Shown: positions 25,879-36,511, counted from the stretch's first letter. The stretch is DNA of 64,000 nt from Hahella sp050299855 (GCA_050299855.1 JBNKWQ010000043.1:1-64000), one strand, 5' to 3'. A program made the numbers and translations. Notes: a model not told the origin generated them from the sequence alone.

Positions 25879-28476
25879 TTAACAACCATCGAGATCTTCC
25901 CGACAGGCGCTGTACATACCTACTCCATCCACTACGGATAATGCTTCAATATTAAGGAATGTGACACCGCCTTCCTCTTCCTCGTAGATGGCGAAGAGTT
26001 TGCCTAATTCTGTCGGTACGATTTTCACCAATCTTTCATCACCGGTTGTGCCCACCTGGTGAGTCCAGATTTCCTCAAACTCTTCGTTATCTGTATCTTC
26101 ATTGGTCACAATGTCATAGCGAGCGAGCCAGCCATCCTGCCCCCCCTGATGAGTACCGAGAAGATCACCGGTGGTATAACCACCGGCATAGAGCTGAGAC
26201 TCGACCTGTTTGGTGTCCAGCGCTTTATCATCACCGGCAGTCCCCAACTGAATCGCTGCGGTAATTTCAGACAAGTTTCCATGGAAGGTAATGAAGGCAT
26301 CCCATCCGCCTTGGTTGGACTCGATAACCGGAATATTGCCTTTGGTGGAACCTGCCAGAATCGCGCCTGAGGGTCCGGGATTTACCGCTCCAATTTCCTC
26401 ATCGTTACCAGAGCCGAATTCGGCCGAACGACGCAAGTCACCATCACTTGATAATGACCGCATGAGGATATTATCTCCCCCACTACCGGAAGAGCGTTCA
26501 ACCAGATAGAAGATCGAAACATTATTCGGACCGTCCTGGGCAATATGCTGGGCATACTCGTTTAACCCTGTACCGAATTGGTCAAGCACGGTAACGTCAC
26601 CAGTGGGGTCAAGTTTGAGGAAAAATCCGTCAATACCACCAGCATTGGTGACTCCCATAAAGCCGCCTTCGGTCCCCCCAACAACGTTAATATTGTTATT
26701 ACCGTCAATGGAGAGCGAAGTGGCAAAATCGTTTTGCTCCGTACCAACCCATTTTTCCCATAGCAGGTTAAAGCCACCTACCGAATTAACATTCTCGTAT
26801 TTTTGGATGTAGATATTAGTACCGCCAAAGTTGAACTCATCATCAGACAGAGCCGGTGAATCATTCCGGGTTGTCAGTAAGTAGACTTCGATAATTTCGT
26901 CTTTGGAGCTTGCCTCGTATCGAACAACTGCAAAGTCATTCAAAACAACATTAACCCCAGGAACTTCCAGGGTAATTTCCCTCACCAGTGAATCACCAAG
27001 GGATTCATCCGGTTGCAGATCGCGCTCTCTGCTGAATTGACGCAGATGCGCCACCGAATCGCCCGACCCGTTTTCAGAGCGATAACCTACGTAAAGATCA
27101 CCTTTTTCATCAGCGTAGGATTCTACCACCTCACCTCCGGTGGGAAGCTGAACCCTCAGATCATCAAGCCATTCATTGACATAAACGATCAATTCGCTGT
27201 CTGAGGCTCTGACCGTCTCAGTATCCACCCACTCCAGGGTCAGGTACTCATCCGTATCTGTATCATCTGTATTGGAAAGGGCTTCTATGTAGATATTGGC
27301 TTCCACGACCCCAACACCAAATTGCACCGTAAACGAACCAGGAGTAATCACCAGATCGGGGTCGCCGCCACCCACCTCGGCTTTTCCATCGAAATCGTTT
27401 TTTATTTCAAACTCAGCCGTGACTGTTTGCTCCGGGGGACGGTCCAGCTGCACCTTTACCGGTACTTTGATATTCCGTCCTTTGGTTTCGCTAACGCTTA
27501 CTTTGGGGATCGAAAATGAGACCATAGGCTCATTATCTTCAATCGTAATACCAAAGGTTGCTGTAACTCCGGCGTCAAGATCTCCGACTTTTTCAATATC
27601 CAGACCAATATTCAGCCGCTCATCATTCTCAGCAATCAAATCATCCACGACGAACAAAATCATGTAACAGGTAGTTTCATCTGCGGGTATAAAGAAATTC
27701 CCCTGATCCACCCTGACTGATGCCCTTCCAGGCAGCTGCACACTTTCCAGGTAATCAATACCGGCTTCCGCCACTATGCCGGAAATATCAAACGATCCTG
27801 TAGCATCCAGATAGAAAGGACTACCGAGAACAATAGGAACAAATTCAAGCTGAACTTTTTTGCCGCCCCAGGCATCCGGATTCAGTTGGTTCTCGATCAT
27901 GTACGCCAGTTCATCTTCGCTAAAAAGATAGTTACCCTGACTATCAGACATGCAGACAGTGCCGGGTTCAGTATCGTCCTCAGCGTTAAGGACGCCATTT
28001 CCGTCACTATCGACAATGTCCTCAGGGCGCTCGCCTCTGACACCTTCAACCACATTGCCGGTAACATCGGAAATGTCAACGTTCTCGACTTTCAGGCCGA
28101 ATTCTTTTGTCGCCAAAGAATCACCATCAGTGACACTTAAGATAATGTTGTCGGAGGAAGTCAGAACATCATCAATGCCTGTGGCTCCCGGAATACCCCT
28201 GAGAACCACGGCCTGACGAAGATTATTGTCGACCAAATCAGTTTCCAGCCAATCAGGTGCATTGGTAAGACTGTAGTTCAGACGGCCGGAACCACCATCG
28301 ATGCCGACTTCATAATAATATTCGACACCTACATAAGCGGTAGCGGGAACAGTCCCCAGAATTCTAATAGGTAGCGGGGAAGCCTCTTCAGTGGTGCCGC
28401 AACCGGTGAGAATGAGCAATGCCAGAACTGTCAGAGAGACCAGGCTTGTCCGTTTTGCCGAAATACTCGCAACCAT
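25879..28476 (-). CDS. Large Calx-beta domain lipoprotein
   Basis: An 865-residue secreted lipoprotein. The signal peptide ends in the lipobox LTGC (Cys 26). Then come a putative Ig-like domain (about 38-135, YVGVEYYYEVGIDGGSG as in He_PIG domains), a calcium-loop-like DSDGNGVLNAED (156-167), and two Calx-beta-type regions (about 225-325 and 330-430). Typical closings are NDERLNIGLD...ATFGITIEDNEP and TDEYLTLEW. The C-terminal half (about 440-850) shows repeated G-x-x-x-D-G-F-L/W-A/K blocks like SBBP beta-propeller repeats, and the chain ends with a Cys pair. Acidic throughout and probably calcium-dependent; surface or outer-membrane location is likely. Ligand unknown; such proteins are often linked to adhesion. 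Monocistronic. Confidence 0.85.
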   Translation of the reverse strand: MVASISAKRTSLVSLTVLALLILTGCGTTEEASPLPIRILGTVPATAYVGVEYYYEVGIDGGSGRLNYSLTNAPDWLETDLVDNNLRQAVVLRGIPGATGIDDVLTSSDNIILSVTDGDSLATKEFGLKVENVDISDVTGNVVEGVRGERPEDIVDSDGNGVLNAEDDTEPGTVCMSDSQGNYLFSEDELAYMIENQLNPDAWGGKKVQLEFVPIVLGSPFYLDATGSFDISGIVAEAGIDYLESVQLPGRASVRVDQGNFFIPADETTCYMILFVVDDLIAENDERLNIGLDIEKVGDLDAGVTATFGITIEDNEPMVSFSIPKVSVSETKGRNIKVPVKVQLDRPPEQTVTAEFEIKNDFDGKAEVGGGDPDLVITPGSFTVQFGVGVVEANIYIEALSNTDDTDTDEYLTLEWVDTETVRASDSELIVYVNEWLDDLRVQLPTGGEVVESYADEKGDLYVGYRSENGSGDSVAHLRQFSRERDLQPDESLGDSLVREITLEVPGVNVVLNDFAVVRYEASSKDEIIEVYLLTTRNDSPALSDDEFNFGGTNIYIQKYENVNSVGGFNLLWEKWVGTEQNDFATSLSIDGNNNINVVGGTEGGFMGVTNAGGIDGFFLKLDPTGDVTVLDQFGTGLNEYAQHIAQDGPNNVSIFYLVERSSGSGGDNILMRSLSSDGDLRRSAEFGSGNDEEIGAVNPGPSGAILAGSTKGNIPVIESNQGGWDAFITFHGNLSEITAAIQLGTAGDDKALDTKQVESQLYAGGYTTGDLLGTHQGGQDGWLARYDIVTNEDTDNEEFEEIWTHQVGTTGDERLVKIVPTELGKLFAIYEEEEGGVTFLNIEALSVVDGVGMYSACREDLDGC

Positions 28477-28591
28477 GAATGTCCTATCGTATTGTTATAG
28501 ACTTTTACAGAATCTTATAAAATATTGATTTTTGTAACTATAGCCGGGTTCACGAAACCATAACCGGGTCACACAGTAGATAGGAATTAAT

Positions 28592-28639
28592 GCCAACTTA
28601 CGCACAGCGTACCTAACCAACTTACGCACTGCCTACATA
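28592..28639. repeat. Imperfect 23-base direct repeat upstream of the lipoprotein gene
   Basis: CCAACTTACGCAC followed by AGCGTACCTA (28592-28614) is repeated two bases later as CCAACTTACGCAC plus TGCCTACATA (28617-28639). The first 13 bases are identical. It lies in the 261-base gap between ligA and the lipoprotein gene. An older AACCGGGT pair lies just before it. Confidence 0.7.
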
Positions 28640-28737
28640 AGTAGTATCGAACTATTGAAAACCAAAATAATAAGGAAAGTTCCGCTGACCGGATACCGAG
28701 GCCATATAGCCAAATTTCAAACACTCTATGGCTTTCA

Positions 28738-30798
28738 CTACCGCAGCGTTTTTATAAACGTCAGAAACTCTTCCTCATAGTATACCTTTACGCCAAGCTG
28801 CTCGGCTTTAGACAATTTAGAACCGGCCTTTTCACCTGCAACCAGAAAACTTGTTTTGCTGGAAACACTGCCTGCGGCCTTTGCGCCGAGACTTTCCAGC
28901 AGCGCCTTGGCTTCATCACGGGTCATGGAAGTCAGGGTTCCGGTTACCACTGCAGTCTGTCCATCCAGAGGCAGATCTTCCTTGTCCTGAATTTCTATAT
29001 CCGCCCAAGACATTCCTGCAGCAATCAATGCTTCAATGGTTTCCAGGTTATGTTCCTGTTCAAAGAAGCTCTTGATATGACCGGCACTGATGGGGCCGAC
29101 ATCAGGAACGGCTTCCAGCTCTTCTAATGTGGCCTGCTTAAGCTTTTCCAGAGAGCCAAAATGATTACTCAGCGTTTTAGCGGTAGCTTCACCGACTTCC
29201 CGGATTCCCAACGCATAGATGAACTTGGTCAAAGTGGTTTGTTTTGCCTTTTCCAACGCCTCAATCAAATTATCGGCTGATTTCGGTCCCATACGTTCGA
29301 GGGAAGCAATATCCGGCGCCCGCAGCGAAAACAAGTCTGCCGGATTCAACACCAGCTCCTTCTCAACCAGGATATCGACCAGTTTGTCGCCCAAACCTTC
29401 AATATCAAGAGCCTTACGGGAGGCAAAGTGCTTAATCGCTTCTTTGCGCTGGGCCGCGCAGTAGAGTCCACCAGAGCACCTGGCTACTACTTCAGACTCC
29501 AGTTGAATCACGTCAGAACCACACACTGGGCATTGTTCGGGCAACCGAATCTCTTCGGCATCTGCGGGGCGTCTTTCAGCCACAACGCTTACCACCTGGG
29601 GAATAACATCCCCTGCCCGACGAATTACCACCGTATCACCGATGTGTAAACCCAATCGGCGGACTTCGTCCATGTTATGAAGGGTGGCATTGCTCACAGT
29701 AACGCCGCCGACGAAGACCGGCTGCAGTCGGGCAACCGGCGTAACCGCGCCGGTTCTCCCCACCTGAAAGTCAACAGATTCCAGAATGGTCATTTCTTCC
29801 TGGGCTGGGAATTTGTGGGCAATCGCCCAGCGTGGTGCACGAGAGACAAAGCCGAGCACATCTTGCAGTGCCAGACTATCAACCTTGAATACAACGCCAT
29901 CGATGTCGTAGGCCAAACCGTCACGCTGGTCCAGAATACTGCGATGGTACTCAAGACATGCATCAATTCCTTGCACAACCTGTGTCAGCGGGTTGATTTT
30001 CAAGCCCCAGGATTTCAGGGATTCCAGGACTTCATGATGGCTGGCCGGCAGCTCCCCACCTTCAACATAGCCCACGCTATAGCAACACATTTCCAGAGCC
30101 CGGGTAGCTGTTATTCTGGGATCAAGCTGCCTGAGACTACCAGCAGCTGCATTGCGGGGATTTACAAAGACTTTTTCGCCTTTTGCCAACGCACTCTCAT
30201 TGAAAGAATCAAAGGCGGCTCGTGGAAGATATATTTCACCACGTACTTCGAGAACTGAAGGATACCCGTTGCCTCGCAATTTAAGGGGAATATTGGCGAC
30301 AGTTTTTACGTTGGGTGTAATGTCTTCACCATTATATCCGTCACCACGGGTCAGCCCTCTAACCAGACGTCCATTTTCATAGGTCAGACTGATGGCAATA
30401 CCATCCAACTTGGGTTCGCAGCAATAGGTGATGCCGGAGGATTCAGTTACCGCTTCAACGGCCCCATCCTGCAATCGCTTGAGACGGTCTTTGATGCGGT
30501 GGTCGAAATCTAGCAGATCCTGCTCCTCAAACGCGTTATCCAGGGACAACATGGGAATGCGATGACTGACAGTGGCGAACGAATCCGACGGACTTGCTCC
30601 GACCCTCTGAGTCGGAGATTCCACAGTTATAAGCTCAGGAAATTCTGCTTCGATGCTCCGTAAACGCTGCATCTGGCGATCGTATTCCGCATCCGGGACA
30701 CTGGGATCATCCAATACGTAGTAACGATAGTTATGCTCTTCAATGGACGTGCGGAGGGCTTCGGCTTCACTTCTGGCCGACTCTTTATCCTGGGACAT
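28738..30798 (-). CDS. ligA: NAD-dependent DNA ligase LigA
   Basis: A 686-residue NAD+-dependent DNA ligase that seals nicks in replication and repair. The adenylated Lys is in EPKLDG (Lys 130). The N-terminal Ia region has HNYRYYVLDDPSVPDAEYD, which binds NMN. The OB-fold region contains GDTVVIRRAGDVIPQV, the zinc finger has CPVCGSDV...CSGGLYC (four Cys near 408-432), followed by helix-hairpin-helix motifs and a C-terminal BRCT domain (about 605-686). Length is close to E. coli LigA (671). It is the last gene of the smc-zipA-ligA run, nine bases after zipA. Confidence 0.97.
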   Translation of the reverse strand: MSQDKESARSEAEALRTSIEEHNYRYYVLDDPSVPDAEYDRQMQRLRSIEAEFPELITVESPTQRVGASPSDSFATVSHRIPMLSLDNAFEEQDLLDFDHRIKDRLKRLQDGAVEAVTESSGITYCCEPKLDGIAISLTYENGRLVRGLTRGDGYNGEDITPNVKTVANIPLKLRGNGYPSVLEVRGEIYLPRAAFDSFNESALAKGEKVFVNPRNAAAGSLRQLDPRITATRALEMCCYSVGYVEGGELPASHHEVLESLKSWGLKINPLTQVVQGIDACLEYHRSILDQRDGLAYDIDGVVFKVDSLALQDVLGFVSRAPRWAIAHKFPAQEEMTILESVDFQVGRTGAVTPVARLQPVFVGGVTVSNATLHNMDEVRRLGLHIGDTVVIRRAGDVIPQVVSVVAERRPADAEEIRLPEQCPVCGSDVIQLESEVVARCSGGLYCAAQRKEAIKHFASRKALDIEGLGDKLVDILVEKELVLNPADLFSLRAPDIASLERMGPKSADNLIEALEKAKQTTLTKFIYALGIREVGEATAKTLSNHFGSLEKLKQATLEELEAVPDVGPISAGHIKSFFEQEHNLETIEALIAAGMSWADIEIQDKEDLPLDGQTAVVTGTLTSMTRDEAKALLESLGAKAAGSVSSKTSFLVAGEKAGSKLSKAEQLGVKVYYEEEFLTFIKTLR

Positions 30799-30806
30799 TG
30801 TGTAGA

Positions 30807-32057
30807 TCAGACCTTAGAAGATAGTTGTTGCTTGCGCTCGAATTCGCGGACCCGTTGACGACAATGTTCAACAGTTTGACTGGTCATAACACTGAGATAT
30901 TCATCTTTGAGTTCGCCACCAAGATTACGAACCAGGCACTGCGCCGTTTCGATCATATAGTCGAAAGCCTGCATACTGTCATCCGGACCCGGCAAGCGCA
31001 TGAAAAAGCTGACGCCCGGCGTCATGGAATTGTCCATATCGCGACCAAAAGTGCCGGGTTTAACTGCATTGGCCATACTGAATTGCACCGGGCCCTGGTC
31101 GAAGTCATATTCGTGGCGGTGATAGATCGACATATCCCCCAATTGCAAACCGCAGGCTTCCACGAGATGCCTGAGTTTCATACCTTCAAAGCCCTCAGGG
31201 GTTTTAGCAAGCACATTGACGACAATGATCTCTTCCTGCACATCCCTGGACTTGGCAGCCTTTTCACTGAGCCTCTTTTGCTTGGCTGACTTGTATACAG
31301 GTTTGTGATGTCTATGTTGCTTTTGTTGCAGACTTTCCTGGATTGCATCTACATTGGCTGTGATTTTCTTCAGGAACCTGTCTTTAAAGTCGGAAACCTT
31401 CTCCTGGCTCTTGTCTGGCTTGTCTGCCACTTCAGCCTGGAGCTGCGAGCTTTTCAGATCTGCCTGTACCATGTCCTCCACCGCTGAGATCGGATCTTCA
31501 CTGGTGTCGGCAACTGGGTTCCCGTCGTCCCAGCGAGGTTCCGCACGCATGGGTTCTGAGTCATAGCGCTCAGCATCGTTATAGCTATCTAAAGACGGTT
31601 CAGAATCGAAGCGTTCATAGTCACCAGCATCCGTCTCAGCTGCAGCAACCCTGTCAAATTGCTCTACCTGACTGCCATCCCGTTCTTCGTAGGCCACCTG
31701 ATCATAGAGGCTGTCATCCGATTCAGTATCTTGAGATGAAATGTATTCTGGAGCGTTGGAATGCTCATCCTGATTTCCTGCTTCTTTATATTCCGGATAG
31801 TCACTTTCGCGATATTCCGGATAGTCGCTTTCATGGCGACTATCCATTCCCTTTCTCACCACCCGAAACCCTGCACTTGGCAGTTCAGGGTTAAAATCGT
31901 CGTCAAGAGGGGTACTTTCAAAATTTCCGCCCATTCCCTGGGATATTTCCATGGATTCGAGACGTGCACGACGAGCCCGTCGAATACCATCCAGTACGAC
32001 TACAATAATTATGAGGACACCAAGAATGATAAGCCATTCTCGCAAACTAATATCCAT
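30807..32057 (-). CDS. zipA: Cell division protein ZipA
   Basis: A 416-residue divisome protein that anchors FtsZ to the inner membrane. It has the usual plan: a short N-terminal transmembrane helix (about residues 8-23) followed by a basic patch (RRARRAR), a long acidic, low-complexity linker (about 40-260, with a tandem ESDYPEY repeat near 80-95), and the C-terminal FtsZ-binding domain (about 270-405) opening with EEIIVVNVLAKTPEGFEG. The linker is longer than in E. coli (328 residues in total). It lies between smc and ligA, the same order as in Pseudomonas. Confidence 0.95.
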   Translation of the reverse strand: MDISLREWLIILGVLIIIVVVLDGIRRARRARLESMEISQGMGGNFESTPLDDDFNPELPSAGFRVVRKGMDSRHESDYPEYRESDYPEYKEAGNQDEHSNAPEYISSQDTESDDSLYDQVAYEERDGSQVEQFDRVAAAETDAGDYERFDSEPSLDSYNDAERYDSEPMRAEPRWDDGNPVADTSEDPISAVEDMVQADLKSSQLQAEVADKPDKSQEKVSDFKDRFLKKITANVDAIQESLQQKQHRHHKPVYKSAKQKRLSEKAAKSRDVQEEIIVVNVLAKTPEGFEGMKLRHLVEACGLQLGDMSIYHRHEYDFDQGPVQFSMANAVKPGTFGRDMDNSMTPGVSFFMRLPGPDDSMQAFDYMIETAQCLVRNLGGELKDEYLSVMTSQTVEHCRQRVREFERKQQLSSKV

Positions 32058-32194
32058 TCCCTAAAATACCTCGGTATGAGCTGATTGGCGGTCATCTTTT
32101 AACCCTGTGACATCGCCTGCATGTCGTCATCTCTGGCGACATAATTTATTCAATTCCGGTCGCCATTACAATTCGTGACGAACATGAAACATAA

Positions 32195-35100
32195 TTAAGC
32201 GTCGACCATGGCCGCCGCTTCTTCAACATCCACGGACACCAATCGGGATACGCCTGGTTCATGCATGGTCACCCCCATCAGATGATCCGCCTTCTCCATC
32301 GCAATCTTATTGTGGGTGATATAAATAAACTGCACCTGATCCGATAGCTCTTTTACCATGCGAGCATAGCGGCCAACGTTGGCGTCATCCAGCGGCGCAT
32401 CAACTTCGTCGAGCATACAGAAAGGCGCTGGATTTAACTGGAAAATGGAAAAAACCAGTGCAATTGCTGTCAGCGCCTTTTCACCACCGGATAACAAATG
32501 GATGGTACTGTTTTTCTTGCCGGGAGGCCTTGCCATGATAGCAACCCCGGTTTCCAGCAAATCATCGCCGGTCAATTCCAGGTAGGCATTGCCGCCACCG
32601 AAAACCCGAGGGAACAATGCCTGCAAACCATCATTTACCTGATCAAAGGTTTCTTTAAATTTACTGCGGGTTTCTTTGTCGATTTTTCGAATGGCTGCCT
32701 CAAGGGTTTCCAGAGCTTCATTCAGGTCTTCATATTGTCCATCCAGATAGACCTTTCTTTCTGACTGAGCCTGATATTCGTCAATGGCTGCCAGGTTTAT
32801 TGCGCCCAAGCGTGTAATACGGGCAGCAATCTGTTCAATTTCGTTCTGCAGCGCAGCTTCCGTATCCTCTTCCGCCAGCATTGGGAGAAGCTGTTGAATG
32901 TCATAGCTCTCTTCTGCCAGCTGATCCCGAAGGGTATTTTTACGTATGTCAGCTTCACGCTGCTGCATGCGCATGCTTTCAATTTTGCTGCGTTGGTCCT
33001 GTATAGCCTGCTCGTTCTGATGACGGCGAACTTCATCGTCCTGCATGGACTTTTCCAGATCGGCCAGACGATCACGTTCCTGCGCCAGAATCTGTTCCTG
33101 TTCCAAACGCAAACCGAGCAAGTCTTCCAACCTGTCCTGCATATCTTCACCCGGTGACTGGTTGGATTTCAGATTATCCAGAATCCATCCATGTCGGTCT
33201 TCAGTCCTCTTCAGGTTGACCTGCCCTCTATCCAGGGCCTGCCTGACAGACTCCTTGCGTGTTGAGAGCGCACTGACCCTTAACTGCAGCTGGTGAGACT
33301 GCTCTCTGTCCTGGCGTGCCTGGGCCCGCAGGTTATCAAGTGCCTGACGTGACGAATCCCTTTGGTTAAGCAGCAGTTCTTTCTGCTCTACGCACTCTTC
33401 CAGCTCCAAGAGCGCCTGCTGCCATATCTCACGACTCTCTTGCAGAGAATCGTCTTCTTCCTGTCGCTGCCCGTCAATCTGCGCCAATTCAGCACTGATA
33501 TGCGAATGACGTCTTTCAACTTGCTCCTGTCGAGCTTCTTTGGCACTGATCTCCGCCTTTATTTCCAACTGTCGCCGATTCAGATCCACCAGTGCTTTTT
33601 GGAATGACTCTGCCGTTGCTTCGTGCTGGTCAAGTTCCAGCCCGATAGCCGCTTTTTGTTCATTAATGACCAGTGCTTTACCAGCCAGTTCTGCCAGTAA
33701 TTCTTTAATTTCTGCCAATCGCCGGGTTCTGGTAAGCACACCCGCCGTTGACTTGCCTCCTACCGGGCCTTTTATCCATTGCTTGGCAACCAGAGTCCCA
33801 TCAGGAAGCATATAGAATTGATCATCAGACAGGCCGTTTCTCAGGCTTAATGCGTCTTCAAATGATTCGCAAGGCAGCACTCCGCGCAGCCACTGATCCA
33901 CCGCCTGGTGACAGCTTGCTGCATCTGAAAAGGCTTTAAAGTTGGCACTGTCGACAAACTGATCCAAAACCAGACAGACACCTGCAGCGGGCTTGGCATT
34001 GACCTGTTCCCATTGTTCCTGATCTACCAGACGCGCCTGCAGGCGGTCACCCAAGACCATTTCAAGGGCATTTTCCCATTTCGGGTCAGCTGCCATTCTG
34101 TCAGCAAGTAAAGGATTCTGTTCCAACTGATTGGAACGCAACCAATCACGGGCCTGCTCATTACTGTCTTCTTCTGCGCTGGCCTGAAGTGCCAGTAGAG
34201 AAGATTCCTCACCCTTAAGCGTCTGCTCCTGGGTTTTTATATCGTTTGCTTCACCGGTGAGTGTATCCAATTGCTGTCTGGATACCTTTTCATTGCGCCG
34301 GTGATCCTCATGGGCCTGCACCTGGTGTTCAATATCCAGCTCAATTTCCAGCAGTTGCTCCCTGAGCATTTCCAACGATTCGGTATCGCTTAGAGACGCC
34401 GTGGCTTTTTGTTCGTCCACCAGCTTCAAACGCCGCTCAAGTAACTGCTGCACTTGTTTTTCCGCCTGCTGGATGCGGGACTGCTCCACTTCGGCAGTTT
34501 TTTGCAGTTCATTGTTGCGACGAGAAAAATCATCCCATGAGTGCTGCCAACTCTGCATCGTGTCTTCGGCTGCCGCCAGCTTGTCCGCGGATGCCTCCGA
34601 GCGCATTTGAACTTCTTCCAACTCAGGTTCCAGCTGCATGAGTTCTTCTTCGATTTCCGCCAGATGCTGAGCCTCTATTTCAAGCTCGCCACGCACTTCT
34701 TCTAACGTCATATCCAGCTGCTTGAGCTCCACTGTTAGCTGTTCTTCACGCTCCTTGGCACTCTTGATCTGTTGTTCTATCTTGGCGATTTCAGCACCCG
34801 TGCCATAATAATCAGCCTGGGCCTGGTTAACTTTTTCACCGGCGTCCTGACGTTGCTGACGCAGAGACTCCAACTGGCTGTCCACGTGAGTACGTTCGTA
34901 GAGATGACGCTCCAGCTCCACCTCACGATCACGGATGCCGGTCGCAAGGTCAGAGGATTCGCGGTCCAGCTGATTCCATTTAAAACTATTCAGCAGAGCT
35001 CGCTTCTGGCGCTCTTCGGCTTTGAGTTCCTTATATCGTTCTGCGGCTTTAGCCTGACGATGCAGATGCTGAAGCTGCCGGTCCAACTCCTCACGAATAT

Positions 35101-35686
35101 CCGTGAGACGATCCAGGTTCTCCCGGGTGCGCTTCATCCGACTTTCAGTTTCTTTACGCCGTTCTTTATATTTGGAAATACCTGCGGCCTCTTCGATAAA
35201 AACCCGCAGTTCTTCAGGCTTGGATTCAATCAGCCTGGATATCATTCCCTGCTCAATAATGGCGTAACTTCTGGGGCCAAGGCCTGTGCCCAAAAACAAA
35301 TCGGTAATATCCTTCTTACGACATTTGTTACCGTTAAGAAAATAAATGGACATACCGTCACGGGTGACACGGCGCTTGACTGAAACCTCGTTATAGCGGG
35401 CAAACTCCCCTTGAAGGGCACCGCCGGCGTTGTCGAATATGAGTTCAATCGAGGCTTGGCCTACCGGCTTCCGGCTGTTGGAGCCGTTAAAAATAACATC
35501 CGCCATCGACTCTCCACGCAAGTGTTTCGCAGAGCTTTCACCCATGACCCAACGCACTGCATCAATAATATTGGATTTTCCGCAGCCATTAGGCCCGACA
35601 ACTGCCGACATATTGCTTGGAAAATGAACCGTAGTAGGATCGACGAAGGACTTGAAGCCGGCCAGCTTGATGGATTTCAGTCTCAT
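32195..35686 (-). CDS. smc: Chromosome segregation protein SMC
   Basis: A 1163-residue SMC ATPase, core of the SMC-ScpAB condensin that compacts and helps segregate the chromosome. The N-terminal head has Walker A GPNGCGKSN (31-39), followed by long coiled coils (about 165-500 and 670-1000) separated by a hinge (about 510-640). The C-terminal head has the signature LSGGEKALTAIAL near 1068 and Walker B FCMLDEVDAPLDD near 1090. ScpA and ScpB, its partners, are encoded 4 kb away on the same strand. The 137-base gap to zipA leaves room for a separate promoter. Confidence 0.97.
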   Translation of the reverse strand: MRLKSIKLAGFKSFVDPTTVHFPSNMSAVVGPNGCGKSNIIDAVRWVMGESSAKHLRGESMADVIFNGSNSRKPVGQASIELIFDNAGGALQGEFARYNEVSVKRRVTRDGMSIYFLNGNKCRKKDITDLFLGTGLGPRSYAIIEQGMISRLIESKPEELRVFIEEAAGISKYKERRKETESRMKRTRENLDRLTDIREELDRQLQHLHRQAKAAERYKELKAEERQKRALLNSFKWNQLDRESSDLATGIRDREVELERHLYERTHVDSQLESLRQQRQDAGEKVNQAQADYYGTGAEIAKIEQQIKSAKEREEQLTVELKQLDMTLEEVRGELEIEAQHLAEIEEELMQLEPELEEVQMRSEASADKLAAAEDTMQSWQHSWDDFSRRNNELQKTAEVEQSRIQQAEKQVQQLLERRLKLVDEQKATASLSDTESLEMLREQLLEIELDIEHQVQAHEDHRRNEKVSRQQLDTLTGEANDIKTQEQTLKGEESSLLALQASAEEDSNEQARDWLRSNQLEQNPLLADRMAADPKWENALEMVLGDRLQARLVDQEQWEQVNAKPAAGVCLVLDQFVDSANFKAFSDAASCHQAVDQWLRGVLPCESFEDALSLRNGLSDDQFYMLPDGTLVAKQWIKGPVGGKSTAGVLTRTRRLAEIKELLAELAGKALVINEQKAAIGLELDQHEATAESFQKALVDLNRRQLEIKAEISAKEARQEQVERRHSHISAELAQIDGQRQEEDDSLQESREIWQQALLELEECVEQKELLLNQRDSSRQALDNLRAQARQDREQSHQLQLRVSALSTRKESVRQALDRGQVNLKRTEDRHGWILDNLKSNQSPGEDMQDRLEDLLGLRLEQEQILAQERDRLADLEKSMQDDEVRRHQNEQAIQDQRSKIESMRMQQREADIRKNTLRDQLAEESYDIQQLLPMLAEEDTEAALQNEIEQIAARITRLGAINLAAIDEYQAQSERKVYLDGQYEDLNEALETLEAAIRKIDKETRSKFKETFDQVNDGLQALFPRVFGGGNAYLELTGDDLLETGVAIMARPPGKKNSTIHLLSGGEKALTAIALVFSIFQLNPAPFCMLDEVDAPLDDANVGRYARMVKELSDQVQFIYITHNKIAMEKADHLMGVTMHEPGVSRLVSVDVEEAAAMVDA

Positions 35687-35839
35687 ATCAGGTCTTGGGG
35701 AGTGATCGCAGATTGGTCAATGACGTGAGGCAGAAGTTTAGCGGATTCCCCGAGGGCAAACCAGCCGCTTTTCCCCGGCGGAACAGTTTTATGGCCAAGG
35801 CGGACAAATGACTTCCCAAGTCATTGAAACGTTCACAAT

Positions 35840-36511
35840 TCACGCCGCGGACCGATCACTTAGAACCGAGAGCACCAGAGATTTTTGATGATCGGCAAAG
35901 GCTTCGATAACCAATTTTACACCAGACAGGTCCCGAGACTGCACTGCCTGCAACAACCCGTTATAAAAATTAAGTGACTGCAGGAGTTCTTCTTTACGGG
36001 AGCGCATGGCCAGGTAATAGGTACGGCCGATTGAAGGGCGTAGGTTTTCCAGAGTTTCCTGCAAATAAGGGTTGTCACAAAAGCCCAGGCATAAATCCAT
36101 CAGCTCAAATGAACTGTCTACGATAGCTTCTATAGAGGAATCTTTAGCCAGGATGATCCTATTGATATTCTGGATCTGCTCACTAATCGGCCGAAGATCG
36201 GTATCCTCCCAGCTAGTACTAACCTTGGCCGCCAACATTACCAACAAAGTAGAGTACATATCGTAGAGCGAAGATACCTGGTGAGGCGTCAGATCCGCCA
36301 CTACAGCCCCTTTCCTGGGATAGATTTCGATCAAATGGCGCCGCTCAAGAATCAGTAGCGCCTCACGTACAGACCCTCGACTGACATCCAGGTCACTGGC
36401 GACTTTAAGTTCCTGAATCCGCTCCAATGGCTTCAGTTTCCCCATCATGATCAATCGCCCCAGGTGGTGGGCAATCTGTTCTGCAAGACTTTCAGGTGCC
36501 TGAAACCGCAT
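35840..36511 (-). CDS. GntR family transcriptional regulator, FCD (FadR-like) subfamily
   Basis: A 223-residue regulator. The N-terminal winged helix (about residues 6-70) has the GntR pattern LAEQIAHHLGRLIMMGKLKPLERI and recognition helix SRGSVREALLILERR. The helical C-terminal FCD ligand-binding domain (about 80-215) follows, lacking some of the metal-binding His residues usual in this class. Effector unknown. In Pseudomonas a gene of this type also sits upstream of smc-zipA-lig. The gap to smc is 153 bases, so it may or may not be cotranscribed. A 10-base palindrome at 36534 may be its own operator. Confidence 0.9.
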   Translation of the reverse strand: MRFQAPESLAEQIAHHLGRLIMMGKLKPLERIQELKVASDLDVSRGSVREALLILERRHLIEIYPRKGAVVADLTPHQVSSLYDMYSTLLVMLAAKVSTSWEDTDLRPISEQIQNINRIILAKDSSIEAIVDSSFELMDLCLGFCDNPYLQETLENLRPSIGRTYYLAMRSRKEELLQSLNFYNGLLQAVQSRDLSGVKLVIEAFADHQKSLVLSVLSDRSAA

